This document shows, piece after piece, positions 37,181 through 45,839 of a DNA stretch of 62,000 bases (the first letter of the stretch is position 1; each line of letters starts with the position of its first letter). Below the pieces are notes generated by a model. The model was not told where the DNA came from. It did no database searches and was given only the letters and a program-made list of their open reading frames with translations. Origin of the DNA: Mesostigma viride (taxonomy: Eukaryota > Streptophyta > Mesostigmatophyceae > Mesostigmatales > Mesostigmataceae); NCBI GenBank assembly GCA_009746045.1, contig RPFO01000114.1, positions 1,638,411-1,700,410 on the forward strand. Direction: 5' to 3'. Position numbers and translations under genes: made by a program.

Positions 37181-37424
37181 GGGCCGTGAAGTATAAGTGG
37201 AAATGCGGGTGGCGACATGGGGTTCGATCGGGCCTGCTGATGCAAATGCAGATTTCAACTGCAGTGACAAACACAAGCGTAGACATAGGCAACGACAAAT
37301 TCCTTGCATGCGTGCCTTGCTCTTCACCGGCTGGCTCGTTTGCTAGTTGTCTAACAGTTTCTACCGATAAACATCACTTGCCATTGTAAGGTCTGCCTTG
37401 CTGCCGTGCTAGTGGGTAGCTGGG

Positions 37425-37645
37425 TGATCGTGCTTGTTCCTTGTCAAGGGAGGGATGCATGTGGAGTAGGTGGGTGGGTGTGCTTGTTCCTTGCCAAGGA
37501 AGGGATGCACAAAGGTTAGATAGGTGCACGTGCTTGTTTCTTGTCAAGGGAGGGACGCACAAAGGGTAGGTGGGGGCACATGGTTGTGCCTCGTCAAGGG
37601 CGGGATGCACGAAGGGTAGGTGGGGGCATGTGGTTGGTCCTTGTC
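37425..37645. repeat. minisatellite of about 48-50 bp, four to five copies
   Basis: The unit CTTGTTCCTTGTCAAGGGAG, followed by GGATGCACAAAGGGTAGG, recurs at about 37430, 37478, 37530, 37578 and 37626. Nothing coding is apparent. Confidence 0.85.
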
Positions 37646-38339
37646 TTTTCACCGCCCAAGCGATGGCGATGTAGCATGCATTATACATTTATTCGTGCAT
37701 TAAAAATCACTTTCCTTACAAGCGGCCTTAGCCGACTCCATCTGCCGTTGCCATTTCTCCGTATTGCATTGTCCGGACACGGTTTTTGTGTCGCAGGTCT
37801 TCCCCCGTAAAGGCACAAGCTGCCTGCGCGCGGAATTCTGTGCAGACACCTCGGTTTCCAACACGACGGCTTCCCGCACATATCGAGCTCTGGATGTACA
37901 ACATCTTCCCCCGGCGCACTTGCTCCCGGATGGAGCTTCTGTGCGGTGCCGACATCCCCGGAGCTGTCCTAAGCACCGCATGGAAACAGTATTTCAAGCC
38001 ACGAAGAGAAGCCACGAATTTGATATTGACTTGATATTGTCGTCAGAAGACTTGATATGCTATTTTATGTGAAGGCGTTGGATTTTTGTGCATGACATGT
38101 AATCCTGCATTTAATAATGAAATTTTTTATGAAATAGGAACTTGTCTTGCATGAGCCTTGCTGCAAATGCCATTCATTTTTTTTCCCCCGGGTAAATGGG
38201 TGTTAGGGGTTAGGTTGACCGAAATGATAAGTGAAATCAAAGTGAAATTCTGATAAGTGACATGCGTACTGCAATTCAGAACGACATAGCGACATGATTG
38301 TAGTACCGGTAGTGTACGCGAGAAGCATACGACGTCGTA
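37646..38339. other. unassigned sequence near the right CACTA end
   Basis: Open frames at 37764-38072 (plus) and 37681-38015 (minus) overlap and show no known motif. A hidden exon cannot be excluded. Confidence 0.35.
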
Positions 38340-38618
38340 ACCTACGGGGACCGAGTACCGGGATCGTAAATTACCAACTCGTAGATTACGACGTCGCAAA
38401 TTACTACCTCGTACCTTACTACCTCGTAAATTACTACCTCGTACATTACTACCTCGTACATTACTACCTCGTACATTACTACCTCGTAAATTACTACCTC
38501 GTAAATTACTACCTCGTAATTTACGACGTCGGATCTCATCTCGGATCTAATTCGTAACTTACGAGACAGATACGAAATTGGATCTAAACTGTAAGAGTAA
38601 TCTTGACGGTAAATTACC
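38340..38618. repeat. right subterminal repeats of the CACTA element
   Basis: About ten copies of a 15-16-bp motif (TTACTACCTCGTA plus AA or CA) run from 38395 to 38525. Inverted relatives follow to the TIR. They match the left-end motifs and support the element call. Confidence 0.85.
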
Positions 38619-38674
38619 ACCTCGTAATTTACGCCTCGGATGCTTTTTACCACCCTCGGACGAAAAGTATAGTG
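38619..38674 (-). repeat. right terminal inverted repeat of the CACTA element
   Basis: Exact reverse complement of 23180-23235, ending in GTATAGTG and followed by TSD AC and then LINE coding sequence. Confidence 0.92.
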
Positions 38675-40170
38675 ACGTGGTGGTACGGCAGCCCAGGTGC
38701 ACGTACCTCGGTTCTGGACACCCGAGTGTTTGACACGCCCACGGTGTGCTCTGACCACCGCCTGGTGCGTGCGACCATTCGGCTCCGGTTCCACGCATCC
38801 AACCAAGCGCCGCGCCCCAGTGGCCCGTCCTGACTGCATGGTCTGCTCTACGCCCGGTCCGAGGAGATTCTGAGGACTGGACGGACGCTGCGAGCGCGAG
38901 CGGAACCGGTGCCGACTGGAGTACCTGTCGGCCCTGGACGCCCGGGCGGACGTCGACGAGCTGGACCAGCTAGGGTGCTCCCAACGCCGCCATTTTTGCG
39001 GGCTTTGCTGGCAGCCCGCGCCCTGCTGCTGGCGGCCCGGCATCATTGGTGCACCTGCCGGTCATGCCCCGCCGCCGCCCCGGCCCGCTCTACCGCCAGG
39101 ACCCCAAGGTCTTGGCCGCCCGGCACCGCCTCAAGCGTAACCGGACCCATTTCTGAAACCGGTGCTCCTGGCCGCCCTTGGGGAGGCCTACGCCCATGCT
39201 CAGGACGCAGAGGCGGCCCAGTGCATCGCAGATGCCAAGGCCTGCCAAGCTCGCAACCAGGGCAACTTAGGACATGTGGTACCACCTCGACCGGCTCGGC
39301 GGCCGGCGGCAGCGCACCCCGCGGTGGAGCACACGGGGGACGGCACGGCGCCGGTAAGCCTTGACCGCTGGTTGGCCCACAATGTTTCCTTGACAGGTGG
39401 GGCTCGCGCCCCTCCCCCGCCGCTTCACCCCGAGACGGCCGCCCGTCTCGGTGTTGCCGGACCCCCGCCGCCGCCTGCGCCACCCTCCTCCGCCGCACAC
39501 TGCCAAGTCCCCGCCTTGAAGGAGGGCTGCCTTGCCACCGACGACGTCGTCCCCCCCTTCACTTTGAAGGAACTGGACGGCGCCCTTCTTGCTCGCTTGC
39601 GGTACGATGCGGCGGTCGGTGCCGACCACCTTTCTGCTGAGCTGCTGAAGACCCCTGATCCGGCGGTTAGGGATCTTCTGCTGGCTATCTGCAACCGTGT
39701 CCTGCTTTCTGACGAGCCTCCGCCTGCTGAGTGGCAGACGGCCATCCGCGTCATGCTGTACAAGAAGGGCTCTGCTGCTGATCGCCCCGGTAACTACCGG
39801 GGTGTCTGCCTCCAGAGCGCCGCGCTGAAGGTCTTCATGCGCATGATGCTGCACAGGCTCCGCGCCGCGCTGGACCCACACCTCAGTGGGTGAGTCTCAG
39901 ATGGGTTTCCGTCGTGGTCGTAACACTGTCATGGCTGTGTTTGTCGCGCGCCGGTTGATGGAGGAGGTACGTCGCCTTCCCCCTGACAGTTTGCCGCTGG
40001 TCTTCATTTTTGTTGACTATATCAAGGCCTTTGACACGGTCCTCTGGGAGGCTCTTTGGGCCATCCTAGCTCTGGATCGAGTGCCACCTGCGTTTATTGC
40101 TGCCATTCGCCGACTGTATGAGGGCTCACAGGCAGTAGTGCGGACTGCGGAAGGCACCACCCCACCATTC
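38675..40170 (+). pseudogene. LINE B1 ORF2, end of endonuclease and N-terminal half of RT
   Basis: The segment continues the endonuclease cut at 23179. It has TSVLDTRVFD and VCSDHRLV (to about 38790) after a frame change explained by ACGTAC at 38700-38710. After a Pro/Ala-rich linker come RT blocks: VVPPFTLKELDGALLARLRY, PGNYRGVCLQSAALKVF, MGFRRGRNTVM and FVDYIKAFDTVLWEAL. Coding stops at the CATTC site where the LTR element is inserted. Frame breaks occur near 39160 and 39890. Confidence 0.88.
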
Positions 40171-40520
40171 AGTTGAGTAACTCTAGAGCCCTAGGATCTG
40201 GCTCTAAGTTCCCCATGTCCGTCCGCACGCCTTCCGCTAGCGTCCGCTAAGCCGCCGGCTATTATCCGGCGGTCCGATGCGGTCGACCAGTCTAAGGGCG
40301 GCGCCTAGGGCCGGCGCCACCTAGGCCCCAGTCCGGGGCCTTATCCGGGTCGGTACGGACAGCTAGCCTGTCCCACGGTTACGGCTAACCGGATAGGCTT
40401 TGCTGGCTAAGACATAAACCAGTGGTTGGCCAGCTCCGACAGTAGTTCTCTGTGTTCACCTTCTCACAAGCTCAACGTGACCGACCGCCATAGCTTAGCC
40501 GGTCGCGGGGGGCTTTAACT
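40171..40520 (+). repeat. left long terminal repeat
   Basis: 350 bp from AGTTGAGTAACTC to GGGGGGCTTTAACT. The last about 45 bp recur at 43472-43517. The gag ATG follows 19 bp later, at 40540. An obvious primer-binding site is not visible directly after it. Confidence 0.8.
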
Positions 40521-40539
40521 TGTATTCATAAACATCCCG

Positions 40540-41930
40540 ATGGCTTCCGGCACACGGAGCCGCACGGGCGAACACACAGATACGCCAAGTGGCGAGGCCG
40601 CAGGCTCCGTCCTGCCACGCTTTAGTGCGGACGAGGCCATGAGGCTGATGCAAACCCTCGTGGCACAACCTGAACTGGCCAAGCAGTTTAAGCATTTGAT
40701 GCTTGCTGCTGACGATGCTCTGAATCGCGGGCCTCTGAAGCAAACGGAGGTGCCCGCTGATCTACCTGCCGACTATACGGCGGACGACGCAGCAGATTTT
40801 CTGGCTGCACTCAAGCGTCTGCGCGATGGACGCGCGGACAAAGATTCGGAGCTGATTGGCAAGTTCCGTGCACTATTCTGCAGTACAACCAAGCACCCAA
40901 ACATTGCCAATCTAGTTCGCATTGCGGACAACAACAAACAAACCTGGGAAGTTTTTTACAACGGTCTGGACGCCCACTTGTCGCGGTCTAAGGAAGAGGC
41001 CGACGAGCAAGCCTTCAACGACTTCGAGGGCTAAGCAGTTAGTAAGGCAAATTTGCCCGGGGCTGCACGTGATTTCCAGGTCTTCGTGCACAAGCACATT
41101 GAAGCTGCTAGATACTCTCAAGCCCATTTTCCTGTGCAATCGATTTCTCAAGAAATGCGACCTGTCGTCGGATGTGCATCTGACCATAGCGACGGAACTC
41201 AAAAAGAAGAGTGCTGTCAGTTTTGAAGAGGGCATGCTGTATTTGATCTCATGCTTCAAGAGTGCGCAGTCCAAGCCGACTGCCTCGGCCGCTCTGCCAT
41301 CCCTGCGCAAGGTGGATACCGGCGCGTCTTCTTCTTCAGGCGCAGAGGCTCCAATTACGCGATCGGAGCTTACGGCCATCCTGAAAAAGGTCGTCGGCCA
41401 CGGCAACAACGGGGGCCAGCGCGGGCGCAAGCGCGGGCATGGTGGCGACGACAAGAAGGGCGATAATCCCCCGGCCAAGCGGCAGCAGGGGGCGTCTACT
41501 GACCGCAAGCAACGCTGTGAGCGCTGCTTCGGACGTCGCCATGTCCGGGATGACTGCATGCCGAGTTCGCCCGGACCTGGAGCTCGAGGACAACCTTAAT
41601 TGCCGCAAGTGCCACGACGTTCTGCGTGGTCACAGCGTGGAGGCGTGCAAGGCCAAGCGCATCGTCGTCCACGGCACCCGCGAGGAGTGGGCAGAGCGAC
41701 GGGCAGCACGAAAGTCAGGTGAGAGCACGCTCGATACCCCTTCTTTTGCTCAATGCGTCACGCTGAACCGGGCCGTCGTAGAGCCTGACGTCGTTTCTAA
41801 AAACCACGTGACTGCATCCTCTGTCTCATTCCGTGATGTGCTCACGCAATCCATTGATGCTGCTCTGGCACTGTCGCGCCAGCCGGATCACGTGCTTCCT
41901 GAGCACGGATCTACAAATTATGCGTGACCT
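40540..41930 (+). pseudogene. gag with two zinc-knuckle-like motifs, frameshifted
   Basis: The ATG at 40540 opens 164 codons (helical, SADEAMRLMQTLVAQPELAK). The frame shifts near 41030-41100 and continues with LKKCDLSSDVHLTIATELKK, a basic GRKRGHGG region and CERCFGRRHVRDDC (about 41512). It then shifts again to LNCRKCHDVLRGHSVEACK. These Cys-His clusters are the nucleic-acid-binding end of a gag polyprotein. At least two breaks make it defective. Confidence 0.75.
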
Positions 41931-42002
41931 AAGCAATGTGGTGCCTTCTAGGTCGGGTGTGTACAACGCCGAGCGATCAAGCACTACTGCAGCACCCCAG
42001 CT

Positions 42003-43515
42003 ACAGTAGATACTGGGGCGGTTGGGCCTATGAGGAATGTTGTGACAGTGCAAGAGAATGCTGGGCGGGCAGATGTTCTCAGTACTCACCACCCTAGTGT
42101 GGATCTTCACATTGGCAAGGTGCATGCTCACACGGGCGGCCTTTCGTGCAGCCTGTGAAGCTGCCCAGTTAGCCAATGTCACTACCCCAGTAGTCACCCT
42201 ACCTGTTGAGAATCCTGACAATGCCACTGCACCTCAGGCTGTCACCCTGAAACTGTTAGCATACCAGATGCACCGACGGTGCATACGGCCGGGCATGAGG
42301 CCCAAGCCGAAGTAGAGGGGGCACACATGTTGGGGGCACCTTTATACAACGAGCTGAAGAATGTGCGTGCTCAGTGTCCTGCCTGCATCAAGATCAGGAA
42401 GAAGTCGCGTAGGCGGCATGCCAAGACTCCACCCTTGGAGCGAGGGTACCTCGTGGGGGATGTCATGCACATGGAAGGGGGGGGCAACTATTTCATAGTC
42501 AAGGATAGGTTCAGCAAGGTCACCTACATTGAGCCGCTGCCCCACATGTTTGAGGCTGACCTGCACAGGGCTATCAAGATCAGCCTGGCTTTCTTTCATC
42601 CCGTAGTGGAGTTATTAATCGAATGGACCTCTCAATGCTCACTGGCCTGACGCATGTGTTTATTACAATAAATCACAAGCCCCGCACACAACGTGCACAA
42701 GGGCATTTAGCATTCTCGACAAGCAACGCCCTGCCCGGCTGCCACGTCTGGAGCAGCCGACAGTGGCCGTTGGGCTCTATGGTGCACAGCCTGAGTGGCG
42801 CGACGCCACTGCTAGACTCTCAGGACCCTCGTCCAACATCCGACACCTCAATGCCAGTCCCGAGTGGGTACTGGCGACGCCGTACCGCCAATCCCACTTG
42901 GGTACTGGCGTCCGTCACCAGGACTCGGCTTTCGAATAGTCTAGCCTAGCTGCCGAATCACATATAGCCGGGACTTCTGACCGAGCCTACATGAGGGAAA
43001 CCCCAGATAGCACATTGCTATCGGGTACTTAGCCTATGTCCACGACTAGAGGCTAACTAGTGGAGCTCATGCTAGACCAGCAGTTCCGCTGTGTGCAAGG
43101 TTCGCCGGGGATGGAGGCCGTGGTCATCGTGGGGCGTGAGGATCACGGCAATATGGGCATGATAGATCGCACTGTAAGCTATGTCAAGACTGTGGCAGCC
43201 AAGCGACAGGATAACCCACATGGCAAATCCTACGCGGTCAAGACGGCGTGGTGCAAGGAGCTCATGCATGTGTGCAACCATAGGCACGTGCTCGATGTCA
43301 AGGGCTTTGGGCTGGTCACGCCTCGGGGGCTGTCAGCGGGCACCTACTCACCCGAGGTAGCAGAGGCATACCTTGAGCATCTACAGGATACCGCCGCCAA
43401 GCTGCGGCTCAAGGATGCCACGCTGCCTGATTTGTCTAGCGCTTTTGAGGTCGGGCAGTTGGTCATGTTCCTCAACGTGACCGACCGCCATAGCTTAGCC
43501 GGTCGGGGGCTTTAA
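42003..43515 (+). pseudogene. protease relic and integrase of the LTR element, interrupted
   Basis: A TVDTGA string at about 42003-42020 may be an aspartic-protease active site. From 42279 come an HHCC-type region (GHEAQ, AQCPACIKIRKK) and a core with MHMEGGGNYFIVKDRFSKV. After the 446-bp insert come LMLDQQFRCVQGSPGM, GREDHGNMGMIDRTV and FEVGQLVMFLNV. Relative to the integrase at 59950-61143, the first catalytic Asp appears as Glu (HMEG versus VDIQ) and the last Glu as Asp (MIDR versus VVER). The enzyme is probably inactive. Confidence 0.75.
42612..43057. mobile_element. 446-bp insertion with 8-bp TSD
   Basis: TAGTGGAG at 42604-42611 and 43058-43065 flanks the insert, and removing insert plus one copy restores the integrase frame (VVE-LML). 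No clear terminal inverted repeat is seen. It ends in two small hairpins, GATAGC..GCTATC and TTAGCC..GGCTAA. An 8-bp TSD fits a hAT-type or other small element, but the class is undecided. Confidence 0.75.
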
Positions 43516-43522
43516 CTCATTC

Positions 43523-44611
43523 CCCCTTCACCACGGGGTGTGGCAAGGTTGTGTCCTGTCCCCATATCTGTTCATTATTGTCGTGGATCACGTCATGCGG
43601 CGGGCACGTGCGCGCTAGTTTACTGCTCTTAAGGGGGTCGAGCCTGGCTTGGACATCCTTATATAACGAGAGCGCGCACGGCGGGGTTAAACCTGGTTAC
43701 CACCTGGCCGACTTGAGTTATGCGGACGACACCACCCTCATCGCCCGCCCCGAGCACATTCAGATCGACCTGGCTGCATGGACTGTCTGGGCTTGGAGGC
43801 GCGGGCGGTGGGGTTGGAGATTAGTGTCAAAACTGAGGCTATGGTGATTGGGGCTTCCAGTAGCCCGCCGCTACCACGGCTGCTAGACGGGACGGAGGTC
43901 CCGTTTCGTGATCGCTTTAAAAAACTGCTGGGAAGCATGCTTCCTGACACCGCCGCCGATGTGGACACCCGCATCGGCCTGCATAGCCTGGGCTCGGCAT
44001 CGTTCGCTGAAAACCTACTGGCACTCGAAGGTCCTCGATCGGCAAGCACCGCAAGCGCATATGCTCCTCAAGATCCTGGTTCTCACGGTGCTCACGTATG
44101 GCGCCGAGGCATGGACGCTCACGGACACGCTGGCGGCCAAGCTAAACGGCACGGTAACCAGGATGCTCCGTCAGGCCCTGAATGTCGGGTTTTCCACGCA
44201 TAGGCATCTAGAATCTTTGTACCAGGGCATGCCTCGCATTTCGGACGAGATTAGACAGCATAGGATAGCATTCGTAGGACATCTTGCTGGCACCAGCCAG
44301 GTAGACACCGCCCGGCCTCGGTCTGGCCGGCCCCCAGCGGCTTGGCCAGCCAGGACGGCATATCCTGACCTGGCCTGGCCCCAAGGACATTCCTAAGAAG
44401 GTAGGCAAACATGTCATGACCTACCCACAGCAGTTGATGGCTGGCCTAGTGGTCCCAGCGCAGTTTGAAAATTGCATTCACTCCCTCTCTCTTGCTTGGA
44501 CTGCTATGCAGGACAAGAGGAGGTGGAAGACCATTGTCCAGGCTCCGTACGCCCGCCCCTGACAGTGGGCAAGCCCCCTCCCCCCAAGCGGAAGGGGCGC
44601 TTTGCTGAGTA
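43523..44611 (+). pseudogene. LINE B1 ORF2, RT catalytic core and C-terminus
   Basis: After the LTR element the LINE resumes with GVWQGCVLSPYLFIIVVDHV, the catalytic SYADDTTLIAR (about 43715), LTYGAEAWTLTDTLAAKL, GHLAGTSQVDT and a Lys/Pro-rich end (GKPPPPKRKG-like) with a stop at 44609. It is disrupted by TATATA (43660), GATCGA (43763) and TGCATG (43775), each 4 bp longer than in copy B2. Confidence 0.88.
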
Positions 44612-44850
44612 GAATAGGTAGGGTTTTCTAGATTAGATTAGCTTAGAGTTAGATTAGTTCGGTTTCGCGGCTTTGTCCCCCCCTCCATCCATCCACGGGA
44701 ATATGTGCTACATGATCTCCCAACGGAGTCATGTTATAATTTAATTTTTTAATTTAATTTAATCCATTCCATCCCATGTTCCCCTCCCACTGAGGACTTA
44801 CTTATGCTCACGTGACGCAGTCACGTGTCAATTAATTAATTAATTAATGG
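44612..44850 (+). repeat. LINE B1 3' UTR and tail
   Basis: Contains the conserved CTCCCAACGGAG hairpin (44717-44728), an AATTTAATTT stretch and an (AATT)n end near 44827-44848. Matches the inverted B2 tail at 49797-49960. Confidence 0.8.
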
Positions 44851-44958
44851 GGGTCCAATTATAGGCAGGGCGTGGCTAAATTCTTAAATGCATCATCCAT
44901 GGCCGGCCATTATGGGCGCACATGCGCTGGCCGGGGCCGCGTGGTAGGCTAAGCCTTA

Positions 44959-45404
44959 CTAATCTACTACACTACTGCTATATTCCCTAGACTGGGGGTG
45001 CCTGCCAAGGCTTCTGGTCGACGTGGATGACGTCCCCCCTCCAGTATATACCGGTTTCCCCCCTGCGCTTGGCCGTATCTGGAGGTAGGTCGGCCATAGC
45101 TCGCGTCGCCGTTGTTGCTGGGCCAGGGTCAGGTCGTCGTCCAGCGTGAAGTGAGTCCTCGAGAGCTTCTTGCGGTTTTTAAGAAACAACAGCTTGTCCG
45201 CCATGTACTTAAAGGTGAAGAGCACGGGTGCCGGGCCAGCCTTACCCCGCGCACGGGGGAGGCGAACAGCCGACATGCGCAGCTCACCAGGAATGTGCAT
45301 GGGGGCAAGAATGTCGCGCTTAAATGCCGTGAGAAGAGTCGTCGAGGTCTCACCTTCCGGCTGGTCGAAGTGCTTGACGATGACGTTGTGACTGCGCTGG
45401 GTGC
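44959..45404 (-). pseudogene. LINE ORF1 C-terminal fragment, minus strand
   Basis: Reading leftwards from about 45404, the frame has FDQPEGETSTTLLTAFKRDI, VLFTFKYMADKLLFLKNRKK and LTLAQQQRRRELWPTYLQ. This is the RRM-plus-C-terminal-domain pattern of LINE ORF1 proteins and parallels LINE B1 ORF1 at 21780-21960. The associated ORF2 is not next to it in this orientation, so it is an isolated fragment. Confidence 0.7.
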
Positions 45405-45640
45405 GAGTCGGCACATGGACATGTGCTACACTAGACGTGACGGGCTCACCCCCGGGCAGCCTCCTGGTTTGTCTGTAATATGGAGGCAGATGGTACGCAA
45501 GGATAGATGGCAAGTAGTGATGAAGGAGACCACCCCCAAGTCTGTGGGGGCTCCGTGTGTGACCGCGTATGGCATTCATAGCGATTTGGGCCTCCGTACC
45601 CACAACCCTGTAACTAGAACCTAGATAGCTTACACCAATG
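45405..45640 (+). mobile_element. LINE family C, copy C2 (3' end only)
   Basis: About 230 bp nearly identical to 20330-20560, including GLSVIWRQMVRKDRWQ and a stop codon. It has GG at about 45454 where C1 has GGCCGG. Confidence 0.85.
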
Positions 45641-45839
45641 ATCCATTCCACAGTCAACACGCCGGCAACCCCAGACAGGACGGAGACGACGCATATCCGC
45701 CCTGAAAGAAAGACTCCATGCATGCGTTGAAAAGCATCCCAATCGCCACCCTCCCCCAAACCCCCTCCACCCCCACCCCCACCTCCAGCACTACCCTTCT
45801 CCACCCCCACCTCCTCCCCCACCCCCCCGCTAATAGGGC

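Larger units (their letters stand above)
40171..43517 (+). mobile_element. LTR retrotransposon, internally deleted, TSD CATTC
   Basis: CATTC at 40166-40170 and 43518-43522 flanks the element, whose ends are AGTTGAG and TTTAACT. B2 on the minus strand shows the empty site. The left LTR (40171-40520) ends in the same about 40-45 bp as the element's right end (from CTCAACGTGACC at 43472). Most of the right LTR and any RT/RNase H region are gone, joined directly to the end of the integrase frame. Gag, zinc-knuckle and integrase remains are present. A 446-bp insertion lies inside the integrase. Confidence 0.87.

Noticed and set aside
40900-41600. Separate host gene in frame 40922-41599
   Set aside because: It overlaps gag in another frame, carries the gag basic region and zinc knuckle, and lies between LTR and integrase, so it is gag after a frameshift.
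45112-45624. Plus-strand gene opposite the LINE ORF1 fragment
   Set aside because: The front part is the antisense of the minus-strand ORF1 and the rear part is the LINE C2 tail; the fusion frame is accidental.
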